A DNA stretch of 64,000 nucleotides from Microbacterium sp. MPKO10 (lineage in GTDB: Bacteria > Actinomycetota > Actinomycetes > Actinomycetales > Microbacteriaceae), in assembly GCF_026107415.2 (NCBI RefSeq), contig NZ_JAPCHX010000004.1, forward strand, positions 1 to 64,000, read 5' to 3'. Positions 1-10,512 of the stretch are shown one piece after another (position 1 is the first letter of the stretch; each line of letters opens with the position of its first letter). Below the pieces are notes generated by a model. That model was not told the origin of the DNA and ran no database searches. It saw nothing but the letters and a program-made list of their open reading frames with translations. Made by a program: the position numbers and the translations under genes.

Positions 1-180
1 CTGACATTCGCTATCAATCAATCAAAGGAATCCCAACCCAGACAAAAAGCCCAGGCCGAGGTTCAAAAATTGGCATTTGACATGTGCACGCTATTGAGTT
101 CTCAAGGACCAGACGCATCCAGATTCGGCAGCATCTTCCGATACTGATTCACTCTGGAGCAACCTTGCAATCATACCACC
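1..180 (-). promoter_or_regulatory. rRNA operon leader (pre-16S region)
   Basis: On the minus strand, positions 84-105 read TTGAGAACTCAATAGCGTG and onward into GCACATGTCAAATGCC. This resembles the leader / spacer sequence found before 16S and 23S genes in actinobacterial rRNA operons, where it contributes to antitermination (boxA-like) and to the RNase III processing stem. Transcription would run leftward out of the window, so the 16S gene is expected just beyond base 1. A TATGAT hexamer on the minus strand at 170-175 is the best -10 candidate, but no convincing -35 was found. tyrS ends at 363 in the same direction. The identification rests on motif memory, not an alignment. Confidence 0.65.
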
Positions 181-362
181 TCATCATGACCGCTACCGAC
201 GTAGCGTCGGCGCCATGTGAGGGGAAGATGTTTACCTATTGAGGCCCGTGAGCTTCTCGCTCTCCGGCGCCTTTGTGGCAACGAATGAATACTTTACGCA
301 GAATTCACTAGAGCGGCAAATCCCGGCGAGCCCCCGGGCGTGTCGTGAGCGCCCGTCGCTTT

Positions 363-1667
363 TCACACGTCAATTGTGACGCCGGCGAGCGTCTTCTTTC
401 CACGACGGAGGACGTGGAAGCGACCGTGGAGGGGCTGCGCTGGAACAGCATCCGCATCTGTCACTTTTTCGTTGTTGAGGTACACGCCGCCCTGGTCGAC
501 GGCGCGCCGTCCCTCCCCCAGACTCGTCGTGAGTCCCGTCTCGACGAGAAGCTGTGCCACCGTCGCATCGCCGCCAGCTGTGGCATTCGGGAGCTCGGCG
601 ACAGCAGCTTCGAGCGTCGCAGCATCAAGAGCCGACAGATCGCCGCGACCAAACAGGGCACTGGACGCGTCAATCGCTGCCTGCGTCGCGGCTTCCCCGT
701 GCACGAGCGTGGTAACTTCCCAGGCCAAACGCTTCTGAGCTTCACGACGGAAGGGCTCGTTCGCAACCTTCTCGGCGTATTCATCGATTTCTGCGCGGCT
801 GAGGAACGTAAATACCTTGAGGCGATCGATCACGTCGGCATCGGCCGCATTGAGCCAGAACTGGTAGAACGCGTACGGGGTCGTCATCTCAGGATTGAGC
901 CAAATTGCGTTGCCCTCACTCTTGCCGAATTTGGTGCCATCCGAGTTGACGATGAGGGGGGTTCCGAATGCGTGGACGTTTGCCCCCTCAACACGGTGCA
1001 CAAGATCGGTTCCGCCGACAAGGTTTCCCCATTGGTCGCTCCCGCCCGTCTGCAGCACGCAATCGTGTCGCCGGTACAGCTCGAGGAAGTCGAGGGCCTG
1101 GAGGAGCTGGTAGCTGAACTCAGTGAAGCTGATCCCGGCATCCGAGTTAAGGCGTGCCGAAACAGCATCCTTCTTGAGCATTGCACCGACTCTGAAGTGC
1201 TTGCCGATGTCGCGGAGGAAATCGATGGCCGAGAGGTCCGCCGTCCAATCGAGATTGTTCACCATGCGGGCGCGATTCTCGCCCTCGAAGCTCAGGTAGT
1301 TGGAGATCTGGTCGCCGAGGCTCCGCACCCACTCGGACACCGTTTCTTTGGTCTGGAGCGTCCGTTCGGCCGTGGGACGAGGATCCCCCACCAAACCGGT
1401 CGACCCTCCGACCAGGCCCAGTGGCTTATGTCCGGCAAGCTGCAGTCGCCGCAGCGTCAAAAGCTGAACGAGGTGGCCCAGGTGCAAACTCGCTGCCGTC
1501 GGATCGAAACCGCAGTAATAGGTGATCGGCTCCCCCGCGAGGAGTTCTTTCAGTGCCGCCTGGTCTGTGGACACGTGGACGAGACCTCGCCACACAAGTT
1601 CGTCCCAGACATCATCGAAGGCAGCATCGTTTTTTTGGTTGCTCAGTACGGGGTTCGACACCTTCAT
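363..1667 (-). CDS. tyrS: Tyrosine--tRNA ligase
   Basis: Charges tRNA-Tyr with tyrosine in the cytoplasm (class I synthetase, TyrRS1 type, 434 aa, normal length). The HIGH motif is visible as HLGH at residues 62-65, just after the YCGFDPT tyrosine-binding stretch. The KMSKS-type loop is KFGKS near residues 245-249. The last ~70 residues form an S4 RNA-binding domain (VDQGGVYLNNEKV region). The ATG at 1665-1667 starts a normal N-terminus; a GAGAGGTG ribosome-binding site lies somewhat far upstream. It is the last gene before the rRNA operon leader in the same orientation, a common actinobacterial arrangement. Confidence 0.97.
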   Translation of the reverse strand: MKVSNPVLSNQKNDAAFDDVWDELVWRGLVHVSTDQAALKELLAGEPITYYCGFDPTAASLHLGHLVQLLTLRRLQLAGHKPLGLVGGSTGLVGDPRPTAERTLQTKETVSEWVRSLGDQISNYLSFEGENRARMVNNLDWTADLSAIDFLRDIGKHFRVGAMLKKDAVSARLNSDAGISFTEFSYQLLQALDFLELYRRHDCVLQTGGSDQWGNLVGGTDLVHRVEGANVHAFGTPLIVNSDGTKFGKSEGNAIWLNPEMTTPYAFYQFWLNAADADVIDRLKVFTFLSRAEIDEYAEKVANEPFRREAQKRLAWEVTTLVHGEAATQAAIDASSALFGRGDLSALDAATLEAAVAELPNATAGGDATVAQLLVETGLTTSLGEGRRAVDQGGVYLNNEKVTDADAVPAQPLHGRFHVLRRGKKTLAGVTIDV

Positions 1668-1787
1668 TACAGTACCAGCGTGCTCGCACCTCTCAGTTTA
1701 CTGGTTTAGTGAATTCCCTCATGATCGCTAGCTTTTGTCTTTTACCTAAAGTATGCTGAGTTGACGATTCCCCCTGAACGGAGCCCC

Positions 1788-2405
1788 ATGTACGTCATCA
1801 CCGCGGACCAAGTCGACAGTCGGCATACCAGTGACGCGGTCGACGACACCCTGGCGTCCCTCAACGCTGCGCACACCAGCGCTCTGGAGCTGCCCGCCGA
1901 GCGGACGGCGGGAGACGAGATCCAGCTGCTGACAAGCGATCCGGCATCAGCATTATCGATCGTCCTCGAGCTCTTCCGCGAAGGACGCTGGAGCATCGGC
2001 CTCGGAATCGGCGACGTCGCTCTCCCCCTCGGGCAATCCACACGATCATCGACGGGAGAAGCGTACTTCTCGGCACGGACGGCCGTCGATCGCGCGAAGC
2101 CGCGGCCCGTCCGATTCGCGTGCGCGTCCGCAGAGTCGATCGATCAGACCCTGACCGAGGACTTCGACGCCCTCATCAGCATCCTCCTCCTTGTTCTCGA
2201 CAGGCGCACGGACGGCGGCTGGGAAGTCTACGATCTGCTCGCCACGGGCATGACACAAGCGGACGCAGCAGACAGACTGGGAATCACCCCCGGTGCCGTA
2301 AGCCTTCGAGTACGCGCCGCGGGCATTCGGCAGGAAATGGCCGCAGTTCAGGCACTCGTGCGAATGCTGACAACGTTGGATGCGCCCGCGAACAGAAAGG
2401 CATGA
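1788..2405 (+). CDS. SatD-like DNA-binding protein
   Basis: About 205 aa. The N-terminal part (MYVITADQVDSR, then GDEIQLLT, then IGLGIGDV and GEAYFSAR) follows the order seen in SatD-family proteins, which are named from a streptococcal secretion and acid-tolerance locus and whose biochemical role is poorly defined. The C-terminal ~50 residues contain a helix-turn-helix (TQADAADRLGITPGAVSLRVRAAG) like that of sigma-region-4 or MarR-type regulators. I chose the ATG at 1788 because GAACGGAG lies just before it; a TTG 27 bases upstream lacks a site. A TATGCT at 1752-1757 could be its -10. Its TGA overlaps the ATG of the following membrane-protein gene, so the two are probably co-translated. Family call is moderate; function is inference. 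Confidence 0.7.
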   Translation: MYVITADQVDSRHTSDAVDDTLASLNAAHTSALELPAERTAGDEIQLLTSDPASALSIVLELFREGRWSIGLGIGDVALPLGQSTRSSTGEAYFSARTAVDRAKPRPVRFACASAESIDQTLTEDFDALISILLLVLDRRTDGGWEVYDLLATGMTQADAADRLGITPGAVSLRVRAAGIRQEMAAVQALVRMLTTLDAPANRKA

Positions 2406-3004
2406 ACGCCATGGAATTACTCAGCACATTGTCGTGGGTGACGATTCTCATCTTCATGATCGCATCGACGGTGCTGGCCAGCGTCGCGCTGAGACGCCCC
2501 CGCCTCGCGCCGGTAATCATCGCGGGCGGATTCCTCGCGGCGGCCCTCGCACTCGCGGCCCTGCCGTTCGACTCGCCCCCGTTGCCGGTTGCCCTCGCTC
2601 TCGGATTGCTCGGGCTCGTACTGGCTGTCATTGGTGGCGGGCCCGCAGCGACCGTCGTCCTTGAGGCAGCTACACGCGGGAGCGTCCGCCAGGGAACGCA
2701 TGGCGGGATCCTGCTGGCCCGCTCGGATGCACGTGTTCCCGATACCGGGTATCTCGCACCGCCGAAGACGGAGGAAGTGATGCGGGGCGGGCTCGTGATC
2801 GGACTTCTCGAGCGGCTCGCCGTTGCCGCAGCGCTGATGGCCGGCTACCTGGGCGCTTTCGCCGTCGTCGTCGCGGTGAAGGGCGTCGGCCGATTCACCG
2901 AGCTAGCCGAATCCGAGTCGCGAGAGCGCTTCATCATCGGAACGCTGACAAGCCTGGTCTGGGCCACGGCTGCTGCCGGCGTCTGGGTGCTCTCGGTCGG
3001 CTGA
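2402..3004 (+). CDS. Small integral membrane protein, partner of the SatD-like gene
   Basis: About 200 aa. Hydrophobic segments are visible at about residues 10-28, 35-53 and 57-80, with a further pair in the C-terminal third (LAVAAALMAGYLGAFAVVVAV and the final LVWATAAAGVWVLSVG), so a four- to five-span membrane protein is likely. A soluble stretch of ~70 residues sits between the two halves. The ATG at 2402 overlaps the upstream stop (ATGA). A second ATG at 2411 is better spaced from AGAAAGG, so the true start may be 3 codons later. I do not recognise a family. The coupling suggests it works with the SatD-like protein, perhaps as a membrane sensor or sequestering partner, but nothing in the sequence proves that. 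Confidence 0.75.
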   Translation: MNAMELLSTLSWVTILIFMIASTVLASVALRRPRLAPVIIAGGFLAAALALAALPFDSPPLPVALALGLLGLVLAVIGGGPAATVVLEAATRGSVRQGTHGGILLARSDARVPDTGYLAPPKTEEVMRGGLVIGLLERLAVAAALMAGYLGAFAVVVAVKGVGRFTELAESESRERFIIGTLTSLVWATAAAGVWVLSVG

Positions 3005-3022
3005 GGCGCACTCGCCTGAGCC

Positions 3023-3026
<4 letters not shown>
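3001..3026. terminator. Bidirectional hairpin between convergent genes
   Basis: CTGAGGC at 3001-3007 pairs perfectly with GCCTCAG at 3020-3026. It overlaps the stop codon of the membrane-protein gene (3002-3004) and the stop of the glycosylase gene on the other strand (3023-3025), so one 7-bp stem serves both convergent ends. No T tract follows on either side, so its strength as an intrinsic terminator is uncertain. Confidence 0.45.
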
Positions 3027-5998
<2,972 letters not shown>

Positions 5999-6019
5999 TG
6001 TGCTCTTTCGGGTATGTCG

Positions 6020-7204
6020 TCAGTTGATGGAGGTCAAGGCGCTGCGGAATCGTGTCTCGAAATCGGAGATCTCGGCATCGCCGATGATGAGCGGCGGCGC
6101 CAGTCTGATGGTGTCGGGGTTGGGGGCGTTCACGATGAGCCCCGCCGAGAGCGCTGCAGCGTGCAACTGAGAGGCGACGGGCCGGGCCAGTTCGATGCCG
6201 AGGAGGAGCCCCCTGCCTCGAACGCCAGCGATCAGCTGGGGATCCATCGTGCCGATCACCTCGCGGAGCTGCTCGCCGCGCCGCGCCGCATTCTCGACGA
6301 GCCTTGCCGTCTCGATCTCACCAAGCACCGCATTGGCCGTGGCCGTCGCGAGAGGATTACCGCCGAACGTGGTGCCATGCTGGCCGGGGTGAAAGAGGTC
6401 GCTCGCACGCCCGAAGGTGATGATCGCGCCCATCGGCACGCCGCCGGCGATGCCTTTGGCAACGGTCACGACATCGGGGGTGATGCCGTGTGCCTGGTAC
6501 CCGAACCAGGTGCCTGTGCGTCCCACACCGGTCTGGATCTCGTCCATGATCAGCAGGGCGCCGACGTCGGCGGTGAGCTCGCGTGCGCGTTCGAGAAAGC
6601 CATTGGGAACCTCAACGACACCTGCTTCACCCTTGATGGGTTCGATGATCACCGCGGCGACACTGTCGTCCATGGCGTCTTCGAGGGCGTCGATCGTGGT
6701 GTCGATGTACTCGACTCCACCCGGCAGCGGTGCAAAGTCTGTGTGCATCGCCGGCTTCCCCGTCAACGCGAGCGCCCCCATCGTGCGGCCGTGGAAGGAG
6801 TTCTTCATGGACAGGATGCGTGTGCGCTTCCCGTCTGGACCGGCGTTGAGACGGGCGAGTTTGAAAGCGCCCTCGTTCGCCTCTGTCCCGGAATTCGAGA
6901 AGAAGACGCGACCGGAGTCCCCGGCGCCGCTGAGGCGTTTCAGGCGAGCGGCGAGTTCAAGCTGAGGTGGGGTCGAGAAGTAATTGGACACGTGGATGAG
7001 CATCGCAGCCTGCTGCGAAACAGCTTCGACGACGACGGGGTGCGCATGCCCAAGGACGTTCACGGCGATGCCGCCGAGAAAGTCAAGATACCGTGTGCCA
7101 TCAACGTCCTCGACATAGCAGCCATCGCCGCGCACGAGCAGCGCCTGGGTGGGCCCGAACGTGTTCATCATGTCGCGCTCAACGCGCTCCTGCCAGGTGG
7201 TCAT
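6020..7204 (-). CDS. argD: Acetylornithine aminotransferase
   Basis: PLP-dependent class III aminotransferase that converts N-acetylglutamate semialdehyde to N-acetylornithine with glutamate as donor. 394 aa. The PLP lysine is in TVAKGIAGG near residue 250, preceded by the LIMDEIQTGVGRTG motif with the cofactor Asp. Its ATG overlaps the argB stop (ATGA), implying translational coupling. In many bacteria ArgD also serves as DapC in lysine synthesis; dapF, dapA and dapB are elsewhere in this window but no separate dapC is seen, so a double role is possible (inference). Confidence 0.95.
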   Translation of the reverse strand: MTTWQERVERDMMNTFGPTQALLVRGDGCYVEDVDGTRYLDFLGGIAVNVLGHAHPVVVEAVSQQAAMLIHVSNYFSTPPQLELAARLKRLSGAGDSGRVFFSNSGTEANEGAFKLARLNAGPDGKRTRILSMKNSFHGRTMGALALTGKPAMHTDFAPLPGGVEYIDTTIDALEDAMDDSVAAVIIEPIKGEAGVVEVPNGFLERARELTADVGALLIMDEIQTGVGRTGTWFGYQAHGITPDVVTVAKGIAGGVPMGAIITFGRASDLFHPGQHGTTFGGNPLATATANAVLGEIETARLVENAARRGEQLREVIGTMDPQLIAGVRGRGLLLGIELARPVASQLHAAALSAGLIVNAPNPDTIRLAPPLIIGDAEISDFETRFRSALTSIN

Positions 7205-8109
7205 CTGGTCTCCTTCACAACTTCGGTTCCCACTCCCGGGCCGGTGAACAGCTCCAGAAGAATGGAGTGGTGGACGCGGCCATCGATAATCGACGCAGCG
7301 TCAACGCCTCCGTCGATCGCGGTCAGGCACGCTTCCATCTTCGGGATCATGCCGGCCTCAAGTTTGGGCATCAGCACACGAAGCTCGTCAGCGGTGATGC
7401 TTGTGACCAGTGAGCTGGTGTCGGGCCAATCGCTGTAGAGTCCCGCGACGTCCGTGAGCACGATGAGCTTCGAGGCTGTCATCGCCGCGGCGAGGGCACC
7501 CGCAGCGGCATCCGCGTTGACGTTCAGGGGGCGCGACAAGTCCCCATCTTCCGGCGCGATCGACGACACCACGGGGATCCGGCCGGCATCGATCGCGCTC
7601 TGGACAACAGACGGGTCGACGGCGGCGATATCGCCCACGCGACCGAGGTCCACGGCTTGACCATCGATCACCGTCGTACGTGTGGCGCCTGTGAAGAGGG
7701 CGGCGTCCTCCCCCGACAGCCCGATCGCGAGATCGCCGTGCACGTTGAGAGAATCGACGATCGCGCTGTTCACCTCGTCGCGGAGAACCTGGCGGACGAC
7801 GTTCATGGCCTCGGGGGTCGTGACGCGATATCCGCCGCGGAACTCGCTGTGGATCCCGGCCTCAGCGAGAGCGCGGGAGATTTGTGGGCCGCCGCCGTGG
7901 ACGACGGCTGGATGGAGGCCGACGTGGTGAAGGTAGGCAATGTCCTCGGCGAATGCTGCCGTGAGATCTTCCGAGACCATGGCGTTGCCACCGAACTTCA
8001 CGACGACGACGGCACCGCGATACCGCGTCAGCCACGGAAGCGTGTCGATGAGTGTCGCGGCGCGCTCTTGTGCGACGTCACGAGAAAGCTGAGTTGCGTG
8101 TGTGGACAT
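7201..8109 (-). CDS. argB: Acetylglutamate kinase
   Basis: Phosphorylates N-acetylglutamate, usually the feedback-controlled step when the acetyl group is recycled by ArgJ. 302 aa. Amino-acid-kinase fold motifs are visible: VVVKFGGNAM at about residues 34-43 (phosphate-binding Lys), VVHGGGPQIS near 70-79, and the late LIVLTDVAGLYSDWP loop. The N-terminal helix before the kinase core (TQLSRDVAQERAATLIDTLPWL) is of the type linked to hexamer formation and arginine inhibition. The ATG at 8109 is 2 bases from the argJ stop, and its own stop overlaps argD. Confidence 0.96.
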   Translation of the reverse strand: MSTHATQLSRDVAQERAATLIDTLPWLTRYRGAVVVVKFGGNAMVSEDLTAAFAEDIAYLHHVGLHPAVVHGGGPQISRALAEAGIHSEFRGGYRVTTPEAMNVVRQVLRDEVNSAIVDSLNVHGDLAIGLSGEDAALFTGATRTTVIDGQAVDLGRVGDIAAVDPSVVQSAIDAGRIPVVSSIAPEDGDLSRPLNVNADAAAGALAAAMTASKLIVLTDVAGLYSDWPDTSSLVTSITADELRVLMPKLEAGMIPKMEACLTAIDGGVDAASIIDGRVHHSILLELFTGPGVGTEVVKETR

Positions 8110-8111
8110 GA

Positions 8112-9263
8112 TCAGCTCGAATACGCGCTGTTCTCATGCACGTAGTCGTGCGTGAGATCGTTGGTCAAGATTGTGGCCGATTCGGCACCCGCGTGCAGCT
8201 CGATGAGTACGGTGCAGTCCCTTCCCGTGAGGTCGACGCGCTCACGTGGCTCATCCGGGCCGCCCGCGTGGCACACCCGCACTCCGTTCATCGAGACATC
8301 GACACGGTATGGGTCGAAGTCCGCCGATGTCGTTCCGATCGCCGCCAGAACGCGGCCCCAATTGGGGTCGTTGCCGAAGATCGCAGCTTTGAAGAGGTTG
8401 TTGCGTGCGACTGATCGTGCAATCTCCAAGGCGTCGTCCTCGCTTGCCGCCTCCGTGACTTCGATTGCAATGTCATGACTCGCGCCCTCGGCATCGCGTT
8501 GCAGCTGACGGGCGAGATCGTGGCACAGATCGGTGAGCAGTGCCGTGAACGACGTTTCGTCTGGAGTCACGCCGGATGCGCCCGACGCGAGAAGCGTCAC
8601 CTGATCGTTCGTCGACATGCACCCGTCGGAATCCACCCGATCGAATGTGACACGTGTCGCTGCGCGCAGTGCACGGTCAAGCGCACGAGATTCCAGGTCG
8701 GCATCTGTCGTGATCACCACAAGCATCGTGGCAAGCCCGGGAGCGAGCATGCCCGCGCCCTTCGCCATTCCGCCGATGGCGTATCCGTCTGCTGTGCGCA
8801 CTGCGGTCTTCTGATGCGTGTCCGTCGTGAGAATTGCTTCAGCAGCGTGCGATCCGCCGTCCGGGTCCAGCTGGGATGCTGCTTCCGCAACGCCCGCCGC
8901 CACCGCTGAGACGTCGAGCTGTTCACCGATGAGCCCCGTCGAACAGACAAGAACGTCTCCCGATGACACTCCGAGTGCCTCGCCGACGGCCTCGGCCGTT
9001 GCGTGAGTTGTCTGGAAACCCTGCTCTCCCGTGAAGCAGTTCGCTCCGCCCGAGTTGAGGACAATCGCCGAGGCCGTGCCGTCGCGAATAACCTGTCGTG
9101 ACCAGATAATTGGGTTTGCGACGGCGCGATTGCTCGTGAACACCGCTGCCGCAGACGATCTCGGGCCGGTGTTGACGATGAGCGCAAGGTCGCGCCCGCC
9201 GGAATCCTTCAGCCCCGCAGACACGCCAGCCGCTGAAAATCCTTGTGGTGTGGTGACGCTCAC
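8112..9263 (-). CDS. argJ: Glutamate N-acetyltransferase / amino-acid acetyltransferase
   Basis: Recycles the acetyl group from N-acetylornithine to glutamate (and often can make N-acetylglutamate from acetyl-CoA). 383 aa. Members are made as a proenzyme and self-cleave at an Ala-Thr bond; here the conserved [14 protein letters not shown] stretch places the bond between A178 and T179, with Thr as the nucleophile. The start is a GTG whose GTGA overlaps the argC stop. Presence of ArgJ means the cyclic pathway is used, consistent with no argE in the cluster. Confidence 0.96.
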   Translation of the reverse strand: MSVTTPQGFSAAGVSAGLKDSGGRDLALIVNTGPRSSAAAVFTSNRAVANPIIWSRQVIRDGTASAIVLNSGGANCFTGEQGFQTTHATAEAVGEALGVSSGDVLVCSTGLIGEQLDVSAVAAGVAEAASQLDPDGGSHAAEAILTTDTHQKTAVRTADGYAIGGMAKGAGMLAPGLATMLVVITTDADLESRALDRALRAATRVTFDRVDSDGCMSTNDQVTLLASGASGVTPDETSFTALLTDLCHDLARQLQRDAEGASHDIAIEVTEAASEDDALEIARSVARNNLFKAAIFGNDPNWGRVLAAIGTTSADFDPYRVDVSMNGVRVCHAGGPDEPRERVDLTGRDCTVLIELHAGAESATILTNDLTHDYVHENSAYSS

Positions 9264-10303
9264 GGCGCTACTCCGTTCACTGTCAGGCCCGTCGTTTCGG
9301 GCAGTCCGAGTGCAATGTTGGCTGACTGGATCGCGGCGCCCGCGGTGCCCTTCGCCAGGTTGTCGACGGCGGTGACGACGACCACGCGGCCGGCGGCGGT
9401 GTCGATGGCGAGGCCCATCAGCGCCGTGTTCGCCCCGAGAACGTCCGCCGTGCGCGGCACCTCTCCCTCGGGCAGCAGCTGCACGAACGGTTCATCGGCG
9501 TAGGCGGACTCCCAGGCCTCACGAATCTGTGCTGCCGTGGCACCGGGTGCGATCCGCGCCGTCGACGTCGCGAGGATGCCGCGAGACATGGGGACGATCA
9601 CCGGGGTGAACGAGAGGCTGACATCAGCAGCTCCCGCCCAGCGCAGCCCCTGGGTGATCTCGGGGATGTGCCGGTGCGTTCCACCGACGGCGTACGGGTT
9701 CGCCGTGCCGAGCACCTCTGCGGCCAACAGGTGCGGTTTCAGACTCTTGCCGGCTCCCGACGGCCCGACGGCGAGGACCGACACGATGTCGAGCGGCTCG
9801 ATCACCCCGGCAGCGATTCCCGGCGCGAGCGAGAGCTCGACAGTGCTCGCGTTGCATCCCGGTGCGGCGATTCGGCGAGCGCCCGCAAGCGCCTCACGCT
9901 GTTTGTGCGAGCCGACGATGAGTTCGGGAACACCGTAGGACCATGCCCCGAAGTGCTCTCCCCCGTAAAACGCATCCCAGTCGTCCGGAGATGCCAGGCG
10001 ATGATCGGCACCGCAGTCCACAACGAGGGTGCTTTCGGGAAGATGCGCTGTGAGCTCGCCTGACTTTCCGTGCGGAAGCGCGACGAAGACAATGTCGTGG
10101 CCCGACAGCTGTTCCGGTGTCGTCTCGGCGAGGGACAGGTGTCGGAGGGAGCGAAGATGCGGCTGCAGGGCAACGAGCGGCGCTCCTGCATTGGAGTGCG
10201 CTGTCACTGTGGTGATGTCGAACTCGGGATGATCGGCGAGCAGCCGGAGCAGCTCTCCCCCGGCATACCCTGAGGCGCCGGCGACGGCGACGGTGAATGT
10301 CAT
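9260..10303 (-). CDS. argC: N-acetyl-gamma-glutamyl-phosphate reductase
   Basis: NADPH-dependent reduction of N-acetylglutamyl phosphate to the semialdehyde. 347 aa. The Rossmann start [18 protein letters not shown] is at the N-terminus, and the catalytic cysteine is C150 in AAPGCNAST; many homologues have GCYPT at that place, so the residues after Cys are divergent while the Cys itself is kept. ATG at 10303 has AAGGTAGAAGC just before it. It is the first gene of the arginine operon, so the operon promoter should lie in 10304-10512, where I found no clear ARG box. Confidence 0.95.
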   Translation of the reverse strand: MTFTVAVAGASGYAGGELLRLLADHPEFDITTVTAHSNAGAPLVALQPHLRSLRHLSLAETTPEQLSGHDIVFVALPHGKSGELTAHLPESTLVVDCGADHRLASPDDWDAFYGGEHFGAWSYGVPELIVGSHKQREALAGARRIAAPGCNASTVELSLAPGIAAGVIEPLDIVSVLAVGPSGAGKSLKPHLLAAEVLGTANPYAVGGTHRHIPEITQGLRWAGAADVSLSFTPVIVPMSRGILATSTARIAPGATAAQIREAWESAYADEPFVQLLPEGEVPRTADVLGANTALMGLAIDTAAGRVVVVTAVDNLAKGTAGAAIQSANIALGLPETTGLTVNGVAP

Positions 10304-10466
10304 GCTTCTACCTTATTGAGTGGGCGGTCTGCACTGGTGGCGGCGGCGCCCACTCGTGCCCAGATCACAGGTGCACGACAGGCGTCGCCGAGGTTCGCAC
10401 GGCACGCCGGCGTCGACGCAGTCCGCGCACCGCAATGGGGCGGGCGACAGGATGAGCGGCGGACGT

Positions 10467-10496
10467 CATGCGTCGAGAATACCCCGGAGACGCATG
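10467..10496 (-). terminator. Hairpin downstream of the helicase gene
   Basis: CATGCGTC at 10467-10474 pairs with GACGCATG at 10489-10496 (8 bp, 14-base loop), 17 bases past the helicase stop. No T tract follows. It could end the pheST-helicase transcript or be part of the argC upstream region. The rest of 10304-10512 shows no gene. Confidence 0.3.
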
Positions 10497-10512
10497 CGTT
10501 CGCCACTTGATG

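Noticed and set aside
345-1709. 454-aa plus-strand reading frame opposite tyrS
   Set aside because: Antisense shadow of a conserved gene; no ribosome-binding site and no recognisable domain.
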